A stretch of DNA of 54,727 nucleotides, from assembly GCA_031365725.1 (NCBI GenBank), contig JANLYQ010000075.1, positions 1 through 54,727 on the forward strand. Reading direction: 5' to 3'. A model generated the notes under the pieces. The model saw only the letters and a program-made list of their open reading frames with translations. It made no database searches and was not told where the DNA came from. Positions 34,296-43,441 of the stretch are shown here, piece after piece; position 1 is the first letter of the stretch; the number at the start of each line of letters is the position of its first letter. This DNA comes from JANLYQ01 sp031365725 (GTDB lineage Bacteria > Actinomycetota > Actinomycetes > JACCUZ01). The position numbers and the translations under genes were made by a program.

Positions 34296-34409
34296 GAGCT
34301 CCGGCCCGCAGGAACTGTCGACGACCGGGCCGGGCTTCGCGTGGGGGACGCCAGAGACGGCGATCGGAACCTTTGGTGACCACTGCTCTGACCAGTCGGC
34401 CCACGACGT

Positions 34410-34452
34410 CGGCGACGTTCCTTCAAGTCTCTGACCTGCAGGAACGTCGCCG
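34410..34452. terminator. long hairpin between convergent PAP2 and tRNA-Ser genes
   Basis: A perfect 13-bp inverted repeat (CGGCGACGTTCCT at 34410-34422, complement at 34440-34452) with a 17-base loop lies 22 bases past the tRNA 3' end and after the PAP2 stop; probably a bidirectional terminator. The rest of 34296-34473 shows no gene. Confidence 0.6.
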
Positions 34453-34473
34453 ATCTCGTGAGACATCACAGTG

Positions 34474-34560
34474 CGGTGGCGGTGGGATTTGAACCCACGG
34501 ATGGCTTGCACCATCACACGCTTTCGAGGCGTGCTCCTTCGGCCGCTCGGACACGCCACC
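34474..34560 (-). tRNA. tRNA-Ser (anticodon CGA)
   Basis: 87 nt class II tRNA. The acceptor stem GGTGGCG pairs with CGCCACC, discriminator G. The D arm starts GTCCGAGCGG, the anticodon loop is CTCGAAA (CGA) between GCACGC and GCGTGT, the long variable arm reads TGATGGTGCAAGCCATC, and the T arm contains GGGTTCAAATCCC. No CCA is encoded. It reads UCG codons, which are frequent in this genome. Neighbouring tadA is convenient but acts on a different tRNA. Confidence 0.95.
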
Positions 34561-34570
34561 GCCGAAGAGA

Positions 34571-35038
34571 TTACCGGAGATCCCGCCGGCGCCCGAAGAA
34601 CCCCAGCAGCAGCTCGGTCGACTCGGCCGCCAGCACGCCGCCGACGACCTCCGGCCGGTGGTTGAGCCGACGGTCCCGGACCACGTCCCACAACGACCCG
34701 ACCGCACCGGCCTTCGGATCGTCAGCGCCGAACACCACCCGGTCGACCCGAGCCAGGACCAGCGCACCGGCACACATCGTGCAGGGCTCGAGGGTGACGA
34801 CCAACGTGCAGCCGGACAGTCGCCACCCGCCCAGCTCCTCGGCCGCGGCCCGCAGCGCGACCACCTCGGCGTGCCCGGTCGGGTCGCCGGTCGCCTCGCG
34901 CACGTTGTGCCCGCGCCCGACGACAGCACCGGATGCATCGACGACGACCGCGCCCACCGGCACGTCGGCCGACACCTCGGTGGCGGCCGCCTCCTGCAGA
35001 GCCAGCCGCATCCACTCGTCGTACGCGCTGGTCGTCAC
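34571..35038 (-). CDS. tadA: tRNA-specific adenosine deaminase TadA
   Basis: 155 residues from GTG at 35038. Zinc and catalytic motifs are HAE (GDPTGHAEVVALRAA) and PCTMC (TLEPCTMCAGALVLAR). The enzyme converts A34 to inosine in tRNA-Arg(ACG) and is essential in most bacteria. The N-terminal MRLALQEAAA and C-terminal NHRPEVVGGVLA are standard. The two genes upstream encode TadA-associated proteins. Confidence 0.95.
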   Translation of the reverse strand: MTTSAYDEWMRLALQEAAATEVSADVPVGAVVVDASGAVVGRGHNVREATGDPTGHAEVVALRAAAEELGGWRLSGCTLVVTLEPCTMCAGALVLARVDRVVFGADDPKAGAVGSLWDVVRDRRLNHRPEVVGGVLAAESTELLLGFFGRRRDLR

Positions 35039-35087
35039 GACGCGAGCCTAGGTCCGGCGACCCGAGCCATGAGTGCCGCGAGGAACG

Positions 35088-35540
35088 TCAGCGCAGCGAG
35101 TCGAGCACCTCGGCGAAGCCGGCGCGTTCGGCCACCTGCGCCAAGGCGTCCATCGGGATCAGTTCGTCGTCGCACATGTCCTTCAGGACGTCCGGCGGGG
35201 TTCCAAGGTCGACGAGCACGTCCAGGTCGCCGCCACAGGTGCCGGGCGCCGGGTCCTCGTCCTCGCTGCCGACGTCGAGCTGCTCGGCGTAGGCCGACGC
35301 CGAGACGCCGACCACGTCGGACACGAACACCCGCGGATCCTCGTCGCCGTCGATGCGCACGACCGCCCACCACGCGTCCTCGCGTTCGACGAGCAGGAGC
35401 ACTGGCTCGTCGGTCATCGTGGCCAGACGCAGCTCGGTGGCAAGCTCAGGCAGGTCGTCGGCGGGATTGATCTCGAGGTCATGCGTGGACCAGGCACGAC
35501 CTTTGCGAGCGAGTACGGCGGTGAAGTACGGCACCGGCAC
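35088..35540 (-). CDS. tRNA adenosine deaminase-associated protein
   Basis: 150 residues from GTG at 35540 (CGGAG upstream). Actinobacteria carry this small acidic family next to tadA; its function is not established. The C-terminal half (GDLDVLVDLGTPPDVLKDMCDD...ALAQVAERAGF) aligns with the next gene (GDLEIFADLGMGS...ILGQVAARIGF), so the two are paralogues. A hydrophobic core segment PVLLLVEREDAWWAVVRID is shared in pattern. No signal peptide. Confidence 0.85.
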   Translation of the reverse strand: MPVPYFTAVLARKGRAWSTHDLEINPADDLPELATELRLATMTDEPVLLLVEREDAWWAVVRIDGDEDPRVFVSDVVGVSASAYAEQLDVGSEDEDPAPGTCGGDLDVLVDLGTPPDVLKDMCDDELIPMDALAQVAERAGFAEVLDSLR

Positions 35541-35564
35541 CTCCGGGGGTTCAGGCTGGTCGGG

Positions 35565-36044
35565 TCAGGCGAAGTCGTCGACGACCTTCTCGAACTGCGG
35601 GCCGAAGCCGATGCGTGCGGCGACCTGGCCGAGGATCTCGTCGGGATAGAGCTCGATGTCAGAACACGCGGCCAACAGCTCCATCGACCCCATGCCGAGG
35701 TCGGCGAAGATCTCGAGGTCGCCGGCCGGAGTGACTGGCTCGTCGTCGTCGGGCAGCGGCTCGTCGAGCAGCTCCAGCGCCATCCGCGCGACCGGCCACT
35801 CGTCGGCGGCGCTGGCATCGGAGAGCATCAGCCGCACCTCGTCACCGTCGGGCCGCAGCACGATGAAGAAGTCGTCGCCGTAGGAGCACAGCGCGAGACT
35901 CGGCCCCTCCGACGGCTGCTGACGCACCGCGTGCAGCAGGGACGGCAGGTCCTCGGCGGCGCGGGTCGACAGCGACCCGGCCTGCCACTGCCCGTCCTCG
36001 CGGAACACCATCACGGCGAAGTCGACGAGAGTGTCCTCGGCCAC
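35565..36044 (-). CDS. second tRNA adenosine deaminase-associated paralogue
   Basis: 159 residues from GTG at 36044, chosen for its spacing from GGAGGAGG; GTG at 36050 is too close to that site. Very acidic. The N-half (LVDFAVMVFREDGQWQAGSL) and C-half (DLEIFADLGMGSMELLAACSDIELYPDEILGQVAARIGFG) match the 150-residue neighbour, from which it is separated by 24 bases. The duplication implies possible hetero-oligomers. Divergent from upp. Confidence 0.82.
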   Translation of the reverse strand: MAEDTLVDFAVMVFREDGQWQAGSLSTRAAEDLPSLLHAVRQQPSEGPSLALCSYGDDFFIVLRPDGDEVRLMLSDASAADEWPVARMALELLDEPLPDDDEPVTPAGDLEIFADLGMGSMELLAACSDIELYPDEILGQVAARIGFGPQFEKVVDDFA

Positions 36045-36204
36045 GGCCACCCTCCTCCGCCAAGCGTGGGGGCGCGGCGCCACCGCCGACCCCTCGCTCG
36101 CATGGTGACAGACCGGCGCCCGGCGCGGCAGGGGGCCGGTTGACGGCGGGCGTCGCGGCCGGTGGCCGCGGTGCTGACCGGCGTACGGCGTTAGGGTCGG
36201 CGCC

Positions 36205-36843
36205 ATGCGCACCCATGTCGCCGACCACCCCCTGATCGCGCACAAGCTGACGGCGCTGCGGGACGAGCGGACCGACTCACCGACGTTCCGGCGGCTGGCC
36301 GACGAGCTGGTGACGCTGCTGGCTTACGAGGCGACGCGCGACGTGCGCACGGCCCCCGTGGAGATCAGGACGCCGGTGGCCACCACGACCGGCGTGCGGC
36401 TCGCGCTGCCGAAGCCGCTGGTGGTGCCGATCCTGCGGGCCGGGCTCGGGATGCTCGACGGAATGATGCGGCTGCTGCCGACCGCGGAGGTCGGCTTCCT
36501 CGGGATGGTGCGTGACGAGGAGACGCTGCAGGCCTCGACCTACGCCACGCGGTTGCCGGACGACCTGTCGGGCCGGCAGTGCTACGTGCTGGACCCGATG
36601 CTCGCGACCGGGGGCACCCTCGTCGCGGCCATCAACTTCCTGCTCGAGCGCGGCGCTGACGACATCACGGCCATCTGCCTGCTGGCGGCACCGGAGGGCA
36701 TCGCGACCATGGAGGCGGCGTTCGGGTCGGCGTCGGTGCCAGTGCAGGTCGTGACGGCGGGGCTCGACGAGCGCCTCAACGAGCTGGGCTACATCGTGCC
36801 GGGGCTCGGCGACGCCGGTGACCGGCTCTACGGCGTCGTCTGA
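36205..36843 (+). CDS. upp: uracil phosphoribosyltransferase
   Basis: 212 residues. Converts uracil and PRPP to UMP in pyrimidine salvage. The PRPP loop is CYVLDPMLATGGTLVAAINFL, the uracil-binding C-terminus is GYIVPGLGDAGDRLYG, and the N-terminal HPLIAHKLTALRDERTDSPTFRRLADEL is standard. Length equals the family's usual 207-212. Start ATG at 36205. Confidence 0.97.
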   Translation: MRTHVADHPLIAHKLTALRDERTDSPTFRRLADELVTLLAYEATRDVRTAPVEIRTPVATTTGVRLALPKPLVVPILRAGLGMLDGMMRLLPTAEVGFLGMVRDEETLQASTYATRLPDDLSGRQCYVLDPMLATGGTLVAAINFLLERGADDITAICLLAAPEGIATMEAAFGSASVPVQVVTAGLDERLNELGYIVPGLGDAGDRLYGVV

Positions 36844-36874
36844 TCTTCGTGCGGGGACAGATTCCTGCGGTGGT

Positions 36875-36963
36875 GTACCGACGAGCACACAGAAGCGCGT
36901 TGCCGTCGACTCTGTGAGCGTGGCCGAACGCCGACGCAGCGGCTTCTGTGTGTTCGTTGGTAC
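36875..36963. repeat. 89-bp imperfect palindromic element
   Basis: Between upp and the convergent acetyltransferase a 22-base arm (36875-36896, beginning GTACCGACGAGCACACAG) is matched by its near-exact complement at 36942-36963 (two mismatches), 45 bases apart. The spacer itself has short pairing segments. It may be a REP-type or MITE-like element, or a shared terminator. No coding sequence lies in 36844-36995. Confidence 0.65.
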
Positions 36964-36995
36964 GGGCGACCCGGATCTCGGTGCCGGCCGCGCTG

Positions 36996-37532
36996 CTACC
37001 AGGCGTCGCCGCTGCGGTCGCGGCAGGCGATGTCGGCGGTGAGGTCGAGGCGCTGCAGGTTGGCGCCGCGGCGCAGCACCAGCACGGTGTCGTCCTCGTC
37101 CGGCGTGCGCATGAGGTCCTCGCCGCGCCGGACGTAGGTCGGGCCCTGCCAGTGCTCCCAGCCGAGGCGCTGGTAGAACTCCGGGGACCCGGTGGAGAGC
37201 GCGCCGAGGACACCGTCGGCCTCGATCAGGGCGCCGATCTCCTGCATGACGAGGGTGCCGATCCCCTGGCCCTGCAACGACGGATCGGTGGCCACCGCCT
37301 CGACGTAGAGCGCCTGGTGCAGCGCACCGTCGACCCACAGCTCGCGCGGGACCACGGCGGCGTGCGCCATCACCTCCCGCCCGGCGAAGGCGATGACATG
37401 GCGGCCACCGAGCGCGTGCTGCCAGTCCTCCTCGCCGAACCGCTCCCCGAACGCCTCGTCGCAGAGGTCGCGCAGCGACTCGAGGACGTCGGGCGCGACG
37501 TCTGCGGACTCGATGACCCGGATCTGCGTCAC
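36996..37532 (-). CDS. aminoglycoside 2'-N-acetyltransferase-like GNAT
   Basis: 178 residues from GTG at 37532. It follows the AAC(2')-I family along its length: FGERFGEEDWQHALGGRHV (family ETDWxHxLGGxH), MAHAAVVPREL, YVEAVATDPSLQGQGIGT, LGALSTGSPEFYQRLGWEHWQGPTYV, RTPDEDDTVLVL and the ending CRDRSGDAW. In mycobacteria such chromosomal enzymes can acetylate aminoglycosides, though their native role is likely different. Resistance here is unproven. Confidence 0.85.
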   Translation of the reverse strand: MTQIRVIESADVAPDVLESLRDLCDEAFGERFGEEDWQHALGGRHVIAFAGREVMAHAAVVPRELWVDGALHQALYVEAVATDPSLQGQGIGTLVMQEIGALIEADGVLGALSTGSPEFYQRLGWEHWQGPTYVRRGEDLMRTPDEDDTVLVLRRGANLQRLDLTADIACRDRSGDAW

Positions 37533-37572
37533 CGCGTGCGGCCGGAGGAACTCGTCACTGGCACGGCTCCGG

Positions 37573-39075
<1,503 letters not shown>

Positions 39076-39423
39076 CTAGCGAGCCCCGCCCTGGCTGGGG
39101 CCACCGGCGCTGTCGGCGTGACCGGCGGCGGGCTTCGGCTGCGGCCGGGCGCGGGTGAACATCTGCAGCATCCGGTCGGTGACGACGAAGCCGCCGACCA
39201 TGTTGACGGTCGCGAGCACGATCGCCAGCAACCCCAGCACCAGCGCCGGGGTGCTGTCCGCGTGACCGGTGACGATGATCGCGCCGACGAGGATCACGCC
39301 GTGGATCGCGTTGGCACCCGACATCAACGGGGTGTGCAGCACCGAGGACACCTTGGACACGACCTCGAAGCCGACGAACACCGCCAGCACGAAGAACGTC
39401 AGCATCGTCGTGCCGATGATCAT
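39076..39423 (-). CDS. pntAB: NAD(P) transhydrogenase alpha subunit, membrane part
   Basis: 115 residues with three transmembrane helices: LTFFVLAVFVGFEVV, ANAIHGVILVGAIIV and LVLGLLAIVLATVNMVGGFVVTDRML. The conserved VHTPLMSGANAIHG-type segment (here LHTPLMSGANAIHG) identifies it. In many bacteria it is fused to the NAD-binding part; here the alpha subunit is split in two, as usual in actinobacteria. It overlaps pntAA by 4 bases. Confidence 0.94.
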   Translation of the reverse strand: MIIGTTMLTFFVLAVFVGFEVVSKVSSVLHTPLMSGANAIHGVILVGAIIVTGHADSTPALVLGLLAIVLATVNMVGGFVVTDRMLQMFTRARPQPKPAAGHADSAGGPSQGGAR

Positions 39424-40508
39424 GGGGTTGCCTCCGGGCGGGTGACGCAGGACCCGGCGACGATCTCGTCGTCGAAGTCCGGATGCACCTCACCGTCAGC
39501 CGTCATCAGCAGCAGCAGGGTGGTGACGTTGCGGCTGTAGAGCTGGCTGGCGTGCACCGGCATCGACGACGGCACATCGGCGAGCCCGCACACCAGCACC
39601 CCGTGATGCTCGACGTCCTCGCCGGGGCGCGACAGCTCACAGTTGCCGCCGCTCTCGGCCGCGAGGTCCACGACCACCGACCCGGGCCGCATGCCGGCGA
39701 CCATGTCTTCCGTGACCAGCAGCGGCGCGGGACGACCCGGGACAGCGGCCGTGGTGATGACGACGTCGGACCCCGCGACGTACGGCGACAACAGATCGCG
39801 TTGGCGAACCGCACGTTCCTCGGCCATCTCGCGCGCATAGCCACCGGCACCTTCGAGGGCGTCGAGCCCGAGGTCGACGAAGGTCGCGCCCACCGAGCGC
39901 ACCTCGTCGGCTGAGGAGGCGCGCACGTCGTAGGCCTCGACGACGGCACCCAGGCGGCGCGCGGTCGCGATGGCCTGCAGCCCGGCCACCCCGGCCCCGA
40001 GCACCAGCACCCGCGCGGGTGGCACTGTGCCGGCTGCGGTCATGAACAGCGGGAAGAACTTCGGCAGCCGCTCAGCCGCGACCAGCACCGAGCGATAGCC
40101 CGCCACCAACGCCTGCGACGACAGGGCGTCCATGGCCTGGGCGCGCGAGATGCGCGGCACCTGTTCCATCGCGAACGCCAGCACCTCGCGGTGACGCAGG
40201 GCGTCGACCAGCTCGGCCTGCGCCGCGACCGGCAGGAAGCCGATCGTGATCGCACCGACCTTCAGCCGGGCCGCCTGCTCGACGGTCAGCGGCGAGACGG
40301 TCAGCACGACATCAGCCCCGTCCAGCGCGTCGTCGACGACGACCGCACCGGCGGAGACGTAGGCCTGGTCGCTTGCGAAGGCGTGCCGACCGGCGCCGGA
40401 CTCGACGGCCACCTCGAGCCCAGCCTCGAGCAGCCGACCGACCGCGTCGGGGACGAGAGCCACCCGGCGCTCGCCGGGACGCGTCTCCGCGGGCACACCG
40501 ACTCTCAT
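39420..40508 (-). CDS. pntAA: NAD(P) transhydrogenase alpha subunit, NAD-binding part
   Basis: 362 residues; ATG at 40508. Alanine-dehydrogenase/PntA fold: GVPAETRPGERRVALVPDAVG at the start, MEQVPRISRAQAMDALSSQA, the Rossmann motif VLVLGAGVAGLQAIATARRLGA, YDVR...EEVRS-like, and the mobile loop region with VVDLAAESGGNCE. Soluble domain I binds NAD(H) and docks on the membrane parts. First gene of the operon. Confidence 0.95.
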   Translation of the reverse strand: MRVGVPAETRPGERRVALVPDAVGRLLEAGLEVAVESGAGRHAFASDQAYVSAGAVVVDDALDGADVVLTVSPLTVEQAARLKVGAITIGFLPVAAQAELVDALRHREVLAFAMEQVPRISRAQAMDALSSQALVAGYRSVLVAAERLPKFFPLFMTAAGTVPPARVLVLGAGVAGLQAIATARRLGAVVEAYDVRASSADEVRSVGATFVDLGLDALEGAGGYAREMAEERAVRQRDLLSPYVAGSDVVITTAAVPGRPAPLLVTEDMVAGMRPGSVVVDLAAESGGNCELSRPGEDVEHHGVLVCGLADVPSSMPVHASQLYSRNVTTLLLLMTADGEVHPDFDDEIVAGSCVTRPEATP

Positions 40509-40572
40509 GATCAGTACAACCTAGGGGACCGACTCTCGCGCAGGGAGATCGGCCCCGTACCCGGGTCGGGAG

Positions 40573-41808
40573 TCAGCTCCCGAGATCGGCCACGACCGCC
40601 TCGGCGACCCGACGTCCCGAGACCAGCGCACCCTGGATCGAGCTGGTGTCGCGGTGGTCGCCGCACACGTAGGCACCGGCCCAGCGCACCTCGGCGGCAG
40701 GCGCGTGCGGCGGGATCATGGCCGGCAGAGCCTGGGGCACCGAACACACCGTGAGGGTCTGCCAGTCGCGGGTGTCCACGCCGTAGAGCACCGCCAGCCT
40801 GGCCCGCACCGCTGCCTCGTCGAGATCGGGTCCGAGCACCGAGGTCGACACCAGCGCCCGGCCATCGGCCGGTCCATAGGTCGGTGCGGCCGCTGTCATC
40901 ACCACGGTGTTGACCACCGGAGAGTCGTCGGCGTCCAGGACCAACGTCGGCTCGCCGAGCGGGTCGGCCGGTGCCGCGTGGTGCATCGTCGTGACCGCGC
41001 GCCAGACGGGCGTGGGCAGTCCCGGCAGCAGACGTGCCGCGGTCGACGCGTCGGTGGCGCAGACAACCGCCCGCGCCGCGACCGCCCCGGCCGCTGTCAC
41101 CACGGCGGTCGGCGTCATCGACTCGACCGCCGTTCCGAGGTGGACGCTGCCCTCCGGCAGGTCGGCAGCGATCTGCCCGGGCACCTCGCCCATGCCGTGG
41201 GCCGGCACCGTCGAGCGCCCGCGCACGAACATCCGCAGCATCACGTCGAGGAACCGGCTTGACGTCGCTAGCTCGTCCTCGAGGAACACCCCCGCGAAGA
41301 ACGGCCGGAAGAACCCCTCGATCGCCTGAGGTGAAAATCCCTTGGCTCGCAGTGCATCGAGGGCAGGTACGTCGTCCGCCTCGACCAGTCGGTGTCCGTC
41401 ACCGACGCTGACCCGGGCCACTTCGGCGAGCAGCAACGCCTTGTCGCGCGGTGGCAGCAGCGGGTCCACCGCTGTCCGCAGGGCACCGAGCAGGTCGCGA
41501 CGCGGGTCGGCCAGCCGGTGCCGGCGACCGTCGCGGTGCACCAGCGCGCCGCGGGTCAGCTCGCGCAGACTCAGCATCGGCAGGTCGAGCTCGTCGGCGA
41601 GCGCGGGATAGGCCGTGTTGAGCACCTGGAAACCGCGGTCGAGCCGCCAGCCGTCGACGACATCCGTGCGCACCCGACCGCCGACACCGTCGGACGCCTC
41701 GCACACCACGACGTCGAACCCGGCCCGGTGCAGCCGACGCGCGGCCACCAGCCCGGCCAGCCCGGCCCCGACTACCACGACGTCACAGTCCCCCGGCAGC
41801 GCGCTCAC
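40573..41808 (-). CDS. FAD-dependent oxidoreductase (protoporphyrinogen oxidase/phytoene desaturase-like)
   Basis: 411 residues. N-terminal dinucleotide fold DVVVVGAGLAGLVAARRLHRAGFDVVVCEASDGVGGRVRTD, the GG doublet typical of amine-oxidase-type flavoproteins, and a C-terminal FAD contact YVCGDHRDTSSIQGALVSGRRVAEAV. A hairpin (CGGGAG/CTCCCG) overlaps its stop. The class includes carotenoid desaturases and unknown oxidases; no carotenoid genes are adjacent, so substrate is open. Confidence 0.87.
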   Translation of the reverse strand: MSALPGDCDVVVVGAGLAGLVAARRLHRAGFDVVVCEASDGVGGRVRTDVVDGWRLDRGFQVLNTAYPALADELDLPMLSLRELTRGALVHRDGRRHRLADPRRDLLGALRTAVDPLLPPRDKALLLAEVARVSVGDGHRLVEADDVPALDALRAKGFSPQAIEGFFRPFFAGVFLEDELATSSRFLDVMLRMFVRGRSTVPAHGMGEVPGQIAADLPEGSVHLGTAVESMTPTAVVTAAGAVAARAVVCATDASTAARLLPGLPTPVWRAVTTMHHAAPADPLGEPTLVLDADDSPVVNTVVMTAAAPTYGPADGRALVSTSVLGPDLDEAAVRARLAVLYGVDTRDWQTLTVCSVPQALPAMIPPHAPAAEVRWAGAYVCGDHRDTSSIQGALVSGRRVAEAVVADLGS

Positions 41809-41918
41809 ACCACCAGGGTCGCATCCGCCGTAAGGAGTCGGTAAGCCCGCACCCCCTCGTCAGCACGACGGATCAGCCCGACGATGACAGGGACGGCGGG
41901 GCGACGAGAGGTGCTGAC

Positions 41919-42677
41919 GTGGTGGTGGACCGGGCGATGCTCGCTGAAGGCGTGGCGCCGGGTCGCCGACGCCGCGGACCGGGGTGGGCTGCGCTGATCG
42001 TCGTACCCGTCGTCGTTGCTGTCGTCGTCCTCGGGGTGTGGGTGACCGGCGGACTGATCAGTCAGGACGCCCGCACCTCGATGGCGTTGACCGGCGGCTG
42101 GTTCCTGCTGTCGGGAGTCGGCGCTGCCGCGGTCGCCGCCCGTCGCAGGAGCCTCGCCTGGCCGCTGCTCGGCAGCTGGCTGGTGACCGTCCTCGGCGTC
42201 GGCGGCTTCCTGTTCGTCACCAGCACCCTCGACCATGTCGTGCACGAGAAGGTCGTGACTGCGGGCGCCTCCCTCCCGCGCACGAGCACCGGCTCTGCGG
42301 CCGCCGCAACAAGCGGTCCGACGACCAGCGCGACGACAACCGCCCCGGCGGCGGCCTCCGCGACCCCCGTGCTCGCAGCATCAGGCCCGTTCCGTGCCCA
42401 GGCGCACCCGACCAGCGGGCGCGCTCAGCTCATCGACATCGACGGTCGCCGGGTCCTCACCCTCACCCACTTCGGCACCGAACCCGGTCCGGACGTTCGG
42501 GTCTACCTCGTGCCGGGCGACGGCAGCTCGGTGACCGGAGGCGTCGACCTCGGCGGCCTGAAGGGGAACAAGGGCGATCAGCAGTACGCCGTCCCGCCCG
42601 GGGCGCCGACGGGTGCAGTCGTGCTCTGGTGCCGCAGCTTCAGCGTCGCCTTCGGCACCGCTGCCCTCACCAGCTGA
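41919..42677 (+). CDS. membrane-anchored DM13-domain protein
   Basis: 252 residues from GTG at 41919. Three hydrophobic helices (LIVVPVVVAVVVLGVWV, LTGGWFLLSGVGAAAV, LGSWLVTVLGVGGFLFV) and a Ser/Thr/Ala linker lead to a DM13 domain of about 100 residues: GRAQLIDIDGRRVLTLTHF, GPDVRVYLVPGD, LGGLKGNKGDQQYAVP and VVLWCRSFSVAFGTA with a conserved Cys. DM13 domains are proposed redox or cytochrome-like modules at the cell surface. It is divergent from the flavin oxidase and convergent with a low-complexity protein next to a flavocytochrome. Confidence 0.83.
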   Translation: MVVDRAMLAEGVAPGRRRRGPGWAALIVVPVVVAVVVLGVWVTGGLISQDARTSMALTGGWFLLSGVGAAAVAARRRSLAWPLLGSWLVTVLGVGGFLFVTSTLDHVVHEKVVTAGASLPRTSTGSAAAATSGPTTSATTTAPAAASATPVLAASGPFRAQAHPTSGRAQLIDIDGRRVLTLTHFGTEPGPDVRVYLVPGDGSSVTGGVDLGGLKGNKGDQQYAVPPGAPTGAVVLWCRSFSVAFGTAALTS

Positions 42678-42679
42678 GC

Positions 42680-43348
42680 TCACGGCTCGCTGGGCGTCGG
42701 CGTGCTCGACCCGGTCTGCGTCGATGACGACGTCGGCACGGGGGTAGGCGACGACCTGGGTGTGCTCGTCGCACTCGGTGTCGGGGTCGGCCGAACGTCG
42801 CCGGTGGGCTCCGGGGTGGCCGTCGGAGTCGGGTCCTCGGACGGGCTCGTCGGGACGGTCGAACTGGTCGGGTCGGTCGGCCGGCCGGTGCGGCGACCAC
42901 CGCCCTCGCGCTGTGCTGCCGGGGTCGCCGCGGGCGGCAGGTCCGCAGCCGGCACGTCTTCGGAGGCGTTGGCCGACGACCCGGTCGACGGCAGTGCAGC
43001 GCTGGTCGTCGGGTCAGTGGTCGGTGCCGTTGCCACCGGGCCACCGGGACCGCCCGGGCCGAGCTGGGTCGGGCTCTCGTGCCGACGCGACCGGGATGCG
43101 GTCGCCGGGTGAGCGCGCAGTGAGGCGGCCGCCGCAGCCGATCGACGCAGGTGCCCGCCGGCCTTGGTCGGGCCCTCGCTGACCCGCCCCGGCGTCGTCC
43201 CCGCCTCCGATAGGCCGTGCGGCGCCAGCAGGTGCCCCGGCAGGTGCGGGGCCACATAGGTCACCAGGCGTACGACGGTGTAGCCGGCAACTGCCGCGCC
43301 GAACGCGACGGTCGAGCCGTGGGTGAAGGACGAGGGGGTGAGGCGCAT
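42680..43348 (-). CDS. hypothetical protein with long Pro/Ser/Thr-rich tail
   Basis: 222 residues; ATG at 43348 with TGGAG upstream. A short hydrophobic N-terminal segment (STVAFGAAVAGYTVVRLVTYVAPHLPG) may be a membrane anchor. The rest is low-complexity Pro, Ser, Thr, Gly, ending in many PTPxxS units. No domain recognised. It lies 93 bases downstream of the flavocytochrome gene on the same strand and may be co-transcribed. The opposite strand is also open because of composition, but has no recognisable protein. Confidence 0.6.
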   Translation of the reverse strand: MRLTPSSFTHGSTVAFGAAVAGYTVVRLVTYVAPHLPGHLLAPHGLSEAGTTPGRVSEGPTKAGGHLRRSAAAAASLRAHPATASRSRRHESPTQLGPGGPGGPVATAPTTDPTTSAALPSTGSSANASEDVPAADLPPAATPAAQREGGGRRTGRPTDPTSSTVPTSPSEDPTPTATPEPTGDVRPTPTPSATSTPRSSPTPVPTSSSTQTGSSTPTPSEP

Positions 43349-43441
43349 CGGTGGCTCCAGGGTCGGGGCTGATCAGGGCGGGTCCGGCGGCACCACACGG
43401 GAGCCGACGGGGCAGAAGACGGGGGGCGGGGGAGACAGTGG

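Noticed and set aside
42702..43182. Plus-strand frames opposite the Pro/Ser/Thr-rich protein
   Set aside because: They are low-complexity reflections of the same composition; the minus frame has a start with a ribosome site and an anchor-like helix.
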